Shown: one piece after another, positions 1-11,903 of the stretch
Numbering within the stretch: the first letter of the stretch is position 1
How the letters are laid out: every line of letters begins with the position of its first letter
Assembly: GCF_000204055.1 (NCBI RefSeq)
Contig: NW_006768814.1
Span: forward strand, 480,526 to 544,525
Direction of reading: 5' to 3'
DNA from: Melampsora larici-populina 98AG31
Lineage: Eukaryota > Basidiomycota > Pucciniomycetes > Pucciniales > Melampsoraceae
Length of the DNA stretch: 64,000 nucleotides
The notes under the pieces: generated by a model
Seen by the model: only the letters and a program-made list of their open reading frames with translations
Told to the model about the DNA's origin: nothing
Database searches by the model: none
Program-made: the position numbers and the translations under genes

Positions 1-410
1 CTTCATCCTGGAATCAGACATTCAATCTCAAAAATCAGGAATGCTTCTCCCGCTCATCAACAAAATTCCCCCTAAGTGTCTGAACATGTGCTCAATTTCA
101 TGTTTCCTCCTGAGTTTATGTTCTTCCCAGCATGCCCAACATTTTTCATTATGGACTTTTTGTCATAAAGCACCATCTTCATCCTGGAATCACCCATTCA
201 ATCTCAAATACCAGGTATTCTTCTCCCGCTCAACAACAAAATTCCCCCTAAGTGTCTGAACATGTGCTCAATTTCATGTTTCCTCCTGAGTTCATGTTCT
301 TCCCAGCACGCCCAACATTTTTCATTATTGACTTTTTTTCATAACTCACCATCTTCATCCTGGAATCACCCATTCAATCTCAAATATCAGGAATTCTTCT
401 CCAGCACTGT
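1..410. repeat. Tandem array, 176-bp period, about 2.3 copies
   Basis: The phrase CTTCATCCTGGAATCA recurs at 1, 177 and 353, giving a period of exactly 176 bp. The copies differ by scattered substitutions. Short open frames inside it repeat with the array and are not genes. The array runs off the left edge of the window, so its full length is unknown. Confidence 0.9.
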
Positions 411-807
411 CACCCTCAAATCACCCCAAAATAGTAAAAGGATGTTGCACCTTATCAGTTGCTCAACTCTGAGATCCTGATAAGGTAATGGCATATTGGG
501 GGTTGAGTGTGGTGACCAACCGAGTTCAACAGGTTCTCTCTTGTTGTTAATGCCGCGCTCCCGGCATGACGCCAAAACTATCCCTAACAAGGATCTTGGA
601 TGTTCCTGGGAACTTCAGGAGATTTCAAATCAAGGCCTAGCTAGCTTGGCATGATGACCGTTTAGATTTGTTGAAAAGGTCCTAAAGTAGAAGTTATATG
701 CACATTAGCATTAGCACTCCCTTACATCAGTTTGTTCATATCCCAACTTTCCAAGGGGAGTCGGAGAAATCACCACCAACTCCATCTTCATCTTTTCGCA
801 CTTTCAA
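411..807. other. Spacer between array and KDZ relic
   Basis: No gene is supported. It separates the 176-bp array from the first recognisable transposase codons. Part of it may be 5' sequence of the decayed KDZ element, but I found no terminal repeat here. Confidence 0.5.
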
Positions 808-3800
808 ATGGTGTTGCCTGGTTCTGTTGTCCCAGATTCCAACAAACAAAGTCAATCACGCACAGCGCCAGCAAGGCCGGCCCCTGGAAGTGCCAGTCAA
901 AGGTTAGCAAACCTCCGAGCACTTGAAGAAGCAGACTCCAAATCTAGAGATGCTGTCCTAAACAATCGAACTGTCGAAATCACGCCGGCAAATCCCCAAA
1001 CCTACGAAGGATTCAACAGCGGTGATGACGACAATCCGATTGAAATCTATGACCACCTTCAGATGACTGCCGATTGGGACGAAGTACAACCAATCAATGA
1101 TGGCACGATCATTCATCCTCCGGGACTCAGATCTGCATACTTCAAAAGCCCCACCTATCGAGAGCGGACTTTGACTGAGGAGGCTCACTGGAAGACCATC
1201 ATACCCGAGATCTTCAAGTGTTTCATGATTTGTTCCCTCAAGACCGGACAATGGAGTAACGAAGCGACTTGGAATGAAGATCTTAACCTTGAGTGTAAAT
1301 GTCCAGCTTGGAAGAAAGGTGTTGTACAGATTGATTCAGTGGACATTACTAGTGAGTGAAGTTCAAAGCATTGCTTGAGTTCGATCTACTCATCAAGCAG
1401 TGTCATGACGTTTGTATGATCAACACTACACACAGGCCGGAAGAAGATTGACCTAGAAACCTGTGGATGTGTTAGTGATGTGATTCGACTAGTCCGGAAG
1501 GGTTATATCGGAGGGTCTCCGATACGCCCTCGAATAGCTTTTTCAATACGCCTTCTTGCTTTTCATCATACCGTTTGGAAATACTGTGCTGTTCAATTGG
1601 CACCTTTTGTAGAGGCCATGGACGAATTTTTAGATGCTGGTAACACCATCTTTTTGGTTCCTGGCACCGAACAAGTATGTCATAGTATTATTTAGAGTTA
1701 TGTACTCACAATCACCTGCTCATGATTCATAATCATCTTTGCCCCAGAGTCGTGACTGCCGTATTAGGTTTTTGGCGGCAGTTGATGTGTACCGTGAAAT
1801 GCTTCGCCTTGAAGATGAGACTGCGTCAAAAGCTCTCCGTTTGTCACCAACAGACAAGCCCGCCATGTTTTGGGCCAAAGGTACTTGGAAAACGTGCCAA
1901 TGAGCCGGATTTTGTGGTATGCATTGATGGTAATTTTCAGCATCGGCGCCATGAAGCAGCGAGTGCTAAATGGCGAGGTGAAAGTGGGGTAGTCCCTTCC
2001 CTTTTTATCTCACCTGCTCTAGGCGATATGTGGAAAACAAAAATGGAACCACTACCACGACAATCTGGTGTACCTGACAAATCCGCAGAAGTCATTGTGG
2101 GTGAGATTGAACTTTTTCAATGTCATGGTATTGACTAATCATCAACCATACATATGTAGGACCCTTGTAGCAACCAGCACACAGCCGCAAACGACATTCG
2201 TGGTCGTCATACTTGGCGAGGTTTTTATGAAACTGGCTTGATGGGGATGGCATGCCGACATGACCACCTCATCAAGTTCATTAACATTATCCAGACTGGC
2301 GAGAGGTACGAACAAGCTCTTCAGTGGTTGGAGAGATTGATTAATTTGCTCACCTGTTGGTTTATTTAGAGGTTATTATCCTTTGACCATGATTGATTCA
2401 ATACTAAAGGAGACCGGTCAAGACCAAGCCGGTATTGAAAAACTCAAGGTGGGCATATTATATGATATTGGATGCAACCTCGAAAAAAGCATCATAAAGG
2501 TGGCTCATTTCAGTTTTATAGTCTATACTTGCGCTATTTCAGAGGTTGATATTTTGTAGAGAAACTTTTTCTCAAGGGCTCGAGAGAACAGTCAGCTGAA
2601 ATTCGGAACCAGCTTGTTCCATTCATATGTACATCAATGGTTGTGCCAGCTTCAGTATAATCCTCGACTCAACGAGGATTGGGGTCTTTCGGATGGGGAG
2701 GGCTTAGAACGCATTTGGTCCAAACTGTCTCCTTTGGTTGGCGCTTTGAGATACTCTACAGTGTTCCATTGACTTTGCGCTTTGGAGCTAAGAACACGTC
2801 ATATCAATGAGTCCAGTCGCAAGGTCACTGGTATGTATGTGTATTCAATAAGGATGTGGGACATTTAATTGATCAAATTCACTTCTGAATGATTAGTGCG
2901 GTGGCTACTTCAGCGCTTGTCAACCAGCCACAGTCTCTACACTAAGAGCTGTCAAGTTTTGAATGAATTGAAAAAAGATCCTATGTATACCGATGAATAT
3001 CTGACTCACCAGTGGAACCGGCAGCGAGAATGCCAGCTCCAGGTACTGGTGAAAGAGAACTCTCAGGCTGTCAAGGACAAGCTTGATAGATTGGGAGTGA
3101 TGGAGGAAAAGTATCAGGAAGCCAAGTTGAGTTGGCAGTAATTGAAAATTTAGATGATGTTGTTTACCTGGTCCTTTGCCTTCAGTGACGAACTGGTGGC
3201 TCTGCGCCGCAAGCGTAGGAGAGATATGACAGTGGCTGAGAAACTGAAACTAACTCACTTAACTCAAACAAAAGAAATGCTACAAACAGACATTGATGAA
3301 CTAGCAGGTGAACTGGGGGGAGATCACTATCGTGATATGCCAGGATCTTCTAGTAAGAATTTTTTTACATAAGGACTTCATACAAACTGGGTGGCTGATT
3401 TGAGGTCCATGCAGCCCCTAAAGGACGAAATCTGATCAGGGTGCGAGTTGCTAAGGCTAAACTGTACGGGGCTAAGGTGGATGTATTCGAGTCGCAGAAG
3501 AAAAGCAATGAACGAGCTGGTGAGGCTCAATATGAATAACAGAGTAGTCTTAATTAATTTCATGCTGATTGAAATGATTGTATGTTACATCACTGTTAGG
3601 AACCTGTGCACAACAAAAATCGAACAAAACCCTGAGAGACAAGCAAGCACTTCTAAAACGGAAATATGAAACTTACAAACGAAATGCTGAACAGTTCAAT
3701 GAGGATTATCCTGCACCGGACCCAATTTCCTGCCCCTCTCTTGAAGACATCCGACGCCTTGCACTAGTTGATCCGTTCTGGGATATTGATCAACTGACCC

Positions 3801-4509
3801 ATCCCGACGAAGCGTGGGTAGTTGATCCAAATACCCAGCTTGGTATCAAAGCGTATCGTGATAAATGCCATGCGAGTGATGAGCTGTGTCAACTGGCACG
3901 CGAGTGTCGGCAATCGATAAAGTGGGCGGTGGATATGGAAAACAAGCTTTCAGTTCTCAACACTGCCCTTAATCTACAAGGTGGGTAAGCTTACCAAATC
4001 GGTATGATGAATGAGGTTAAAACTAAATAGTGTGAATGTTGGCAGACGATAATCCTGCTCTGCTGCCCAACGAATGGATGGTCGGAGCCGTCCAGTCTAC
4101 AAAACCAACAGCAAAAGATAGGTTGTCCGAAAGTAAATTAGTTTTACAGGCTCTGTATTCACGGCTTGGTAGAATGTATACACGCTTGTGGATTTTTTGG
4201 GGTGGAGGGATGCATGGACTTATCAATCAAACGCTAGCCTACAGTAGCTTGGAGGAGATTGAGGAAGCATCAATATTAACACAGTGGTCAGCGTTAGTTT
4301 CCAGAAGCAAGATAGCCTGGAAGGCGAGCTCACGGGGTGAAATCCTTGATGCGGCTCCACTTGACGAAGGGGAGGAGACTGAGCAGCGTTTGATGGAGTT
4401 TGAGGCTATTGTTGATGAAGATGAGGTGGAAGGATTGGCGGATGAAGTAGATGTTGGTGGTGAAGAAGAAAGTGAAGAGATTCCTGGAGATGAAGGGTTT
4501 GACAATTGA
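808..4509 (+). pseudogene. Decayed KDZ-family transposase
   Basis: Several exons on the plus strand together match the Kyakuja-Dileera-Zisupton (KDZ) transposase plan. Signs in order: a Trp/Cys-bearing N-terminal part with LECKCPAWKKG (about 1290), VRKGYIGGSP (1490-1520), CIDGNFQHRRH (1920-1950, first acidic residue), the HTAANDIRG and GMACRHDHL segment (2180-2270), YDIGC (2460) and LSDGEGLERIWS (2690-2720, the probable catalytic Glu). The C-terminal coiled-coil and acidic tail end at 4509. It is broken. A one-base frame change near 1861 separates LSPTDK from PPCFGPK. An in-frame TGA at 2770-2772 stands where the second KDZ copy in this window has Arg encoded by CGA. No terminal inverted repeats were found around it. 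The family call is firm, but the exact exon borders are approximate. Confidence 0.85.
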
Positions 4510-4792
4510 CAAGTGTATATAGTGAACGTTTTTGTTTATTTGAAATGCCTTGTTTTGCTGAAAGTGCTAGTCTGAGTTGTTTTTTCTTTGTACTCGTGAT
4601 TGATTTTCACATCTAATGATGAATGATGAGTTGTTCAAGTGATTAAAGTCGAAATCTGAGTCAATGTGAGTTCTTTGATGAAAATTGAGCATGGCAAAGG
4701 TTGGTTGGGTGAATCGTGCTCGCAGTGTGGGATGGTGAGAAGATGAAAAACCCTTGTACGTATCATGATCCGAAGTCAGATCAAAAGTGAGT

Positions 4793-4875
4793 GCTCTGTC
4801 AGGTCAAAAATGTGATCTCAGGATCTTCCAGAGCGCTCTGAGAGGTTCCAGGTCACATTTGTGGCCTGACAGAGC
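4793..4875. repeat. Imperfect inverted repeat, 23-bp arms
   Basis: GCTCTGTCAGGTCAAAAATG at 4793 pairs with the reverse complement of the stretch ending at 4875 with about three mismatches. The centre holds CAGAGCGCTCTG, itself palindromic. Further copies of the CTGACAGA motif follow to 4905. It is probably a small non-autonomous element or its relic. Confidence 0.65.
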
Positions 4876-7169
4876 AGATTTATGACCTGACAGAACAGAT
4901 TTTTGACCTGGTCATGTTGATGGTCAAGTTTGCTACCTCAAAGTAATTTTTTTGAGTGGAAACTTTGCACAGAGCTGTTTTAAGGCTCTCTGAAAGGTTT
5001 GGTGTGAGAAGATGATTGGAAGACCTGACCTTGGAGGGACTAAAAGTTGTGCTCCAGGTCACCTGAAGTGCTCTGCTGCAAGGAATCGGCTTATACGTCG
5101 ATGGGAATGTGTCATTTACTACTGGCTGGTATGTCGAATGATACAGGTGACACAGGTGGTGGGAGATATATCTTTGGATTTCATGGTCACTGTGCTAAAA
5201 CAGAACTTAGATTGATCCCCATCTTCACTACTTGAATTGTTGGTCCTCAAGTTTTTCAAACATAGAAAACACAAAGAGAACTTCACAGACAGAAGACTTT
5301 CTTTTGTTGTTTACATATGTGAATCTCAAAACTAAAAAGATGCAATCCCGACTCGCCACTCTCGGTACTGTGAGTCCCGGTTTTTGCTTCCTTCTCCGGT
5401 CCTGTTACATTGGACAATGGAGAGCAATGGAGACTCATTATATATTCGCCAATACCCCTTGCTTTTCGCTCCTGTCTATCTTGATTTGACTTTTCATCCT
5501 GATTTGAAAGAACTATTCATGTTATGACATCGATCAACTCTCATATGTTGATACACAGTTGTCAAACACCAATCACATGTAGTTGCTTTTTGTCATTGCC
5601 TTTGTCATCGAATTGTGCAAGTCCCACCAATTCCCTCCTTTGATCAATCGGATGCAATGTAAGGTAGTTGATTCAACAAAAAAATAACCATCAATCATGA
5701 GCCAAGTAGAGTCAATAATTCATTGATACTGCCAGGTCACATGTAGTATGACACTCGAGCTTTTCCATGGTAGTCTCAAACATTGAGTGACTTTTGGCTT
5801 ATTCACACTTGGTTTCAGCAAAAGACAGCTAATGTTTGAGAATTGAGATGAACAGATTTTACCGCCAATTGCAGCACCTTTTCTTGGTGAAGCATCACCA
5901 CTATCCTTCTCCTTTCTTTTCTGCTACTAAAGGAGGTGAATTTATTTTGTGCTTTTAAATCTTGTTTGACACATGTACCTACTTTTGCTGAAAGTAAAGC
6001 AAACATGGCTGCATGGAGATTGTCTGTTACCTCATGTGTCAGGTAGCTCTTCCCCTCCACACTCGATTTAAATTTCACTGCTCTCTTTGCCTCTGCCTTC
6101 CAAGAGAGGCATATAAAAGGTTGAACTGTTTTGCACTCTGATCCAATCTGTCAACCCCTTCCCACATATTTGTTAACTGTTTATGAGTAAAGGAAAACAA
6201 ATGTGATGTCAAATGAACCCGCCAAGGTGGAAAAATTCTTTACTCATCTGGAGGCAGGTTTGCAATTCTTTCCAAATTTTGTGCACTTGATCCAAGGAGT
6301 GTGTACTTTGTCCAACAGAACAAGTGTGATCATTTGTTTTTGTAAAACTATGAGATTTAATCTGTGTGTAAACTCCATATTGCTTAGAGTTCACTAGATA
6401 GCATAAACTCTCATTGACTTAAGTTCTTATTGAGAGTAAACAAGACAGTCAAAAATCAGGCAAACCTAATTGTAATGATTGTCATGGACTAATTGCAAAA
6501 TTTTAATGAACAGATGGGACAGGAACCCAGTGGCCTGTTGCGGGCATGCCCGCCTGTTCTCTAGTTGTTCTAAAAAGATATAGATACAGAGTCCTCAATT
6601 TCAGAATTCCAAAACCACTTTAGTTTTGGTGGAGGGGATAGGTTTTGGAGAGTTGATTTGATTTTCTTATTTTCAGAGGTAAGCACTATATATCTGTTCA
6701 ATTCTTTATCATTTGGTATGGGTAAGATTGATCAAAGTAACTCAGTCATCAAGAGAGTTTCAGACACCGGGTCACATCAAGAAACATTTTGACTTGAAAA
6801 ACTTCACTTCAGAGATCATTTCAACTTGGATAGTCTCAAATGAAAATCCCTCTTTGATATCAATATACAAAAAAATCATCAGTGTCATATTGCCACTTTG
6901 GAAGGTCAAACTTTAGTATTTTGGTAGGTTATCAAATTTGGAAGATAAAATTTGAGATTGTTGGATCAAGTAGCTCTTGGGGAAGAACCTTTCAAAGGGA
7001 TACACTTGATAATAGGAGATCAATACACAAGATCCAGCTCAACAAAACATGCTCATAATCTCCTCAAGGATCAGGTTTTGCAATAAAATGACTCAGGTTG
7101 CCACACATTGAATGGATTTTCATCCTCACACTCATCTTTTGTCCCAGCCTTCTAAGACATTAAGCATTG

Positions 7170-7500
7170 TTAAGGTCACTTATAGAGAGGTAACATGTAT
7201 TATCACACCCAGCCTTATGGCAACTTAATGAGATACTCTTTCTCAGTATGACATACAATGAGTTTAGTTTCTTGTAAGAGAAACTGAGATCCTGTTGAAA
7301 AATTTGTGACTTGAGACTATGTGACAGCTTGAGAAAGCATTTTTGAGGTCACTACTACTAGAGAGGTAAGATGTATACTATCATCACACCCAGCCTTATG
7401 ACAACTTAACAAGAATTTCTCTGTTAGCATGACATATGATGAGTTTGGTTTCTTGTAAGACAAAGTGGAATTTTGTAAACAAATTGTGACTTGAGACTAT
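7170..7500. repeat. Two-copy tandem repeat, about 173-180 bp
   Basis: Two diverged copies share, in order, a GGTCACT start (7174 and 7347), an AGAGAGGTAA block, CACACCCAGCCTTATG, TTTCTTGTAAGA and GTGACTTGAGACTATG (7306 and 7486). Spacing varies from 173 to 180 bp because of small indels. Confidence 0.75.
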
Positions 7501-7654
7501 GATCTTCTCTTCAGAAAAATTTGAGAATTCCTAGTTCATAAAAACAGGATTGAACACTTTAAAATGAAGAATTTTGAGAGAAGTGCATTTGAGACCCAGA
7601 AGTTCAGGAGTGGTAAACTGCTTCTGACTATGTAAGTAGTATCAATCCAAACCA

Positions 7655-8368
7655 TGATCACTATGATCACTATTTCTATATGAATTACACTGATTTCATC
7701 AAAAAAAGTTCAATCAACACGGTACAATTCAACCAATACAATACATGACCTGAAACCAAACCTAACTTTAATTATCATCATAGTATCACATATAAATAGA
7801 AACTAACGCCACCAACCGCGCCACGTTTTCCTCATCAGTTCACTGAGGAAAACTGGCATGTGAGTCTTTCTCTTCTCACATCATACTCAAATCCGAATAA
7901 CTGTTGTTGACTTCATTTCTACTATAACCATGTTGTCTAGACTTCCTGTTCTTGTTTCTTTCCACCTATTTAGGTGTGTTCTTGTTATAGTCTTTGGTGT
8001 TCAGAGCCATAAAAGACTTACACCCGATTTCTGGTGTTATAAGGTTAGATTGTCTATTATATGAAATAAAACTTATCAGTTCACTGAGGAAAACTGGCGT
8101 ACTTCCTGTTCTTGTTTCTTTCCACCTATTTAGGTGTGTTCTTGTTATAGTCTTTGGTGTTCAGAGCCATAAAAGACTTACACCCGATTTCTGGTGTTAT
8201 AAGGTGTGTTCTTGTTATAGTCTTTGGTGTTCAGAGCCATAAAAGACTTACACCCGATTTCTGGTGTTATAAGACTTCCTTTATAAGGAGTCTCGAGTTT
8301 ATATAGATTCTCTCAGATCACTATGATCACTATTTCTATATGAATTACACTGATTTCATCAAAAAAAC
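7655..8368. repeat. Nested duplications
   Basis: A 53-bp block beginning GATCACTATGATCAC occurs at 7655 and again exactly 660 bp later at 8315. Between the two, a block of about 100 bp starting ACTTCCTGTTCTTG occurs at 7941 and 8101. Its last 70 bp (from GGTGTGTTCTTG) is tandemly repeated once more at 8203. A 24-bp TCAGTTCACTGAGGAAAACT block also occurs twice (about 7836 and 8073). Confidence 0.85.
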
Positions 8369-9045
8369 TAACCCCTCAACTCCTGACTGAATGAGTAAGT
8401 TCAAAGAAACCAAACATACCTCCTGCTTTTATTTCACTGTGTAAATGATAAATTGGTAACCACAACCACAAACTCATTCTCAAAACACACGATTTACCAA
8501 TGCGATTTGCAAGAAGCATAGAGGGTCTATTTGGTATTTTGGCTAAATGAGAGAGAGATCTCAGTGACAAAGATAAGGTCTTCTTTTGAGAGAGCACATC
8601 ATGATCACTTTCACTACGGTGTGAGTCAGATTTGTTGAGTAGATTTTGTTCTCTAGTCCAAACAACTTAATTGCCTTGGGTCATGCATTTGAATCTGTGC
8701 TGTATCAAACTCAAGGCAACCTTGCAGTTGAATGTATGCGGCAAACTGTTCAATTGACTCTGTGACTGTAGCTCCTGTTGGCAACTTGATACCGTCAAAT
8801 ACATGTATACCATTCTTATCTCAAGCCACGCTCATGTTGTAGTATGTACTCATGATCAGTCAAAATCACATCTTCAAGTTCAAGACATGTTTAAAAGTTG
8901 ATACACACCAAATAGAACAAATATGATTATACAAATAAATAATCATCAAGCTTGACATACAAGTTCAATGCGTGAGAAATCAGTCAAGAGGATTTTCGAA
9001 ATGAGCAATTTCCATCGCCAAGAATTAAAGACCTATCTGTGTACA

Positions 9046-10433
9046 TCACCAATTTGTCCAATCTGATAATACACGACTCCAATGATGATGATGACGATGA
9101 TGATGATGATGATGATGTTGACCATTTTCATTTTCATCATCTTCATGTATATGTTCTTGGATCTCTGATCCTTCTCCTGCCCAAGCTGAAAATCGTGATA
9201 AGTCAAGTGGTGAACTGAGCTCATTTCCATTTACAAGTCCCGCATCACCATCTCCAATTGAGAACTTGACTCTTTCATTCGTATTTTGATTATGTCTATC
9301 GACACTGATCCTGAATTAGCAGACAAGCAAGAGATAAGCCTTTTTTGGTGCTACGGCCATGCAAGCGATATAAACCAAAGAGCAAGTTTGATAAATTACC
9401 TGCGTGTCCTACTCTGAGGCAAATCTACATCAGCCACCATGGTCATCGTGTCTGAATCAAGTGCCATGATCCGGTTGGCAACTCTGGCCAAGAATCGTAG
9501 TGCAACCCGTTCGGTACGAATTGGTCCAGCTGAATGAAGCTCTGGCAAGAGTGGCTGAGGCTTTCGACTCAGGGACCGAGGGGCAATAGAGTGACTTCCG
9601 CGTCCAGTACGGTTACTGTGGCTCCTAGTTGAGTAGTTGTCTGACATCCGCCTACCGCATGCCCGACCGCGACCGTCAGGCAACGAAGCTGAGTGAATGG
9701 AAAGTGCACGATCACTTATTGTGCTCTTTGTACTTCGACGAGCTGTGGAGAGGCCAGCCGAGATGGCATGTGGATTGGTGAAAAGAGCTTCGTCGTCTGA
9801 ATCGATTGGCGAAGCTGCAGGTGCATAGTTAGACCTGACTGAATGTGTATCAGAAGTCCGTTCCCTATGGTAAAGTTGATCAAAATCAATCCTCAGCAAG
9901 AGGTTAAAGGATTAGACGTCGACAAAAGATTAGATCCAAACCGACCTTTGAGAGCGAGACTGAGAGCGAGGAGATCCCAAGGAAAGCGAAGAAGGTATTG
10001 AGAGTACATCTTCTTCTACTTCATCGTCATCCCAATTCACGGGGAAGAGTTGAGTCTCTGGGATTGATAGATTCAAATCCGAGACAGTAAGAGATCGAGC
10101 CATAGAACGAGTAGGTTGAAGGTCCTCAAAATCAGAATCTAAATCTAAATCAGGAGAGAATTGACCACGACCGTCATGAGTAGGCATGCTGGTGAAAGAT
10201 TGAGTTGGATTAGGATCGAAGAGAACCCATTCGAAATCAGGATTAGGAGAGACATCATCCCATTGTTGTTGAAGATCGGTTGAGTTAGGAGAATGTAGTG
10301 AGGTTGAAATTGATCGATTGAAGATAGAATTGGATGAGATTGGCTCATGATCAGATTGAATGAGATCTTGTTGAGCTGATTCTGATGGTAGTCTTTGATG
10401 ATGACGTAGAGATTGCAGAGTGATACTAGCCAT
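9046..10433 (-). CDS. Unrecognised protein with His-rich C-terminus, three exons
   Basis: Function unknown. Exon 1 runs 10433 to about 9946 (start MASITLQSLRHH). Intron 1 ends at one of two in-phase acceptors (about 9892 or 9872). Exon 2 ends at 9400. Intron 2 is 9399-9311 and exon 3 is 9310-9046, with stop TGA at 9048-9046. Phases agree at both joins (an AG|G codon each time), which supports the model. Exon 1 is acidic and Ser-rich with FEWVLFDP near residue 70. Exon 2 is Arg/Ser-rich with ALRFLARVANRIMALDSD. Exon 3 has an acidic stretch, then seven His, Arg, four His, and ends SDWTNW. The His run is encoded by a CAT repeat seen as GATGATGATG on the plus strand. There is no signal peptide or membrane segment. 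It is a likely rust-restricted protein of about 410 residues, just outside the left end of the KDZ transposon. Confidence 0.7.
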
Positions 10434-10747
10434 TTTTTAAAAAACTAATCTTTTAATAAATCCAAATCAAAATCAAGTATACTTGAAGGTTCTAAAGAAA
10501 GATAAGAAAGATTGAAAAGATAGCAGAAGAGAATGGGATTTCGAGAATATCGACTATCAGATATCTAAAGTGACAGGGTCTCACTCTCTTCTTATGTAAA
10601 TTCTCATCGAATCCGAATAAACTTTAATTTAATTGAATTTGACTAAAACAAGTCGCGGGCCTAATTTCTCACCAGTGTGGGAAAGGCCCCGCAGTTGCGG
10701 TAAATTTTACCTTACCGCATGCGATTTACCGAATTCCTTGACCCCCG
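10434..10747. other. Divergent spacer before KDZ element
   Basis: This is the upstream region of the minus-strand gene at 9046-10433. It contains GC-rich short inverted motifs (TTACCGCATGCGATTTACC near 10712). No gene is supported. Confidence 0.5.
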
Positions 10748-10753
10748 CTGAGT
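10748..10753. repeat. Target site duplication, left copy (CTGAGT)
   Basis: CTGAGT lies immediately outside the left terminal inverted repeat. The same six bases lie immediately outside the right one at 20618-20623. Confidence 0.85.
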
Positions 10754-11022
10754 CCACCTCGGGGTGTCCTTTTCAACCACTCGAAGCGGGCCTAAGAATG
10801 AACAATACAGCCGTTTCGAGCGGCTTTCCCCCTATCTCGTATCCATCTCGTTCTCCTCCCCATCTCGGTGACCTCAAACGCGCCAACGTTTTTTATTTTT
10901 TTATTTTTTAATACATACGACATCATCTATGTAATCCAAAACATCAAATGTCCTGTACCCGACCACTCGAGCATGAGACCACCCGGACACACTTGAGCAA
11001 TCGGACACTCAAACACTCAAAG
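10754..11022 (+). repeat. KDZ element left terminal inverted repeat (269 bp)
   Basis: It matches the reverse complement of 20349-20617 over its whole length with one difference seen by eye. Open frames inside it appear at both ends of the element and are by-products of the repeat. Confidence 0.95.
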
Positions 11023-11903
11023 AAGCGACCACCAACAGCACTCACTCTCACAACCCCTTCCTCGACCTTCGCCTTCGTCACAAAAGATAGGATGCAGAAT
11101 GACTATACAACTACTCAAATCAAAAACGTGTGATGGTGCTTTTCTCTCATCAAAATACTGACGTAAATATCAGATAAGGCAATAGAGTAAGTACTTTAAC
11201 CTCAGTACTTTCAATCATCTTGCCTGTAGAGACGCAATCAGCGCTGGTTGACAAATCTCCATAGTATCTGTTGTCTCCTTACGTAGTTTAATGGACACCG
11301 TACCATATTCTTCAGTCATAACTTCTCATCACATGCGATTGAAAGGCTCTGATGCCAATAAGTGACTTAGAACAGTGGTATACAATTTCGGAGAAAGGTC
11401 ACTGCGGCTTGAAATCTTGTAATACTATCATATAGTCTTGCTTTCCACTTATTTTCATCTTATTGTGAACGTGGAATAGAGAAGAACCTATGCCCGAAGT
11501 ACTCACATCCACTGATGTATGGAATAGTAACCACAAAGAAAATTATATAGCATAAAGTTTGAAATCGACCGCTACGTGAGCAAGCAACAGTGCCTCTTGA
11601 GTCAATGTCACTGAGAAAGACTAAAGTTCAAACACAACACAAACCAAACGCGCCCAATGTATAAAGGCAGGTCCTTTTTTTAATTCCAATGGTTCCAAAA
11701 GGTAAATCTAATGATATTTGAAATGAGACTGGGAAATGTAGTGGAGATCAAATATATGAATTTGCTTGTGAGCCAAAACAATCGATTCTTGCAGATGCTG
11801 ACTTTACAATAGTTGGTATGATTGCGTATGTACATTAGTAAGCTAGTGTTCAAAAATAATTCAAGTTTTTGATTATCTAAATTAAAGAAAGAGGTACACA
11901 ATT
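11023..11903. other. KDZ element internal non-coding stretch
   Basis: It lies between the left terminal repeat and the stop of the accessory gene. Only short unsupported frames are seen. It probably holds the 3' untranslated region and terminator of the accessory gene. Confidence 0.5.

Larger units (their letters stand above)
4510..9045. other. Gene-free, repeat-bearing spacer
   Basis: This 4.5-kb AT-rich stretch has only short unsupported frames. It holds an inverted repeat at 4793-4875, a two-copy repeat of about 177 bp at 7170-7500, and nested duplications at 7655-8368, each listed separately. I see no exon-like chain of frames on either strand. Confidence 0.6.

Noticed and set aside
1..4700. 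Intact KDZ element around the first transposase
   Set aside because: No terminal inverted repeats or target duplication could be found, and the gene has a frameshift and a stop.
10633..10911. 92-codon frame, with a near twin at 20460-20693
   Set aside because: Both lie in the KDZ terminal inverted repeats, and the similarity is due to the repeat, not to duplicated genes.
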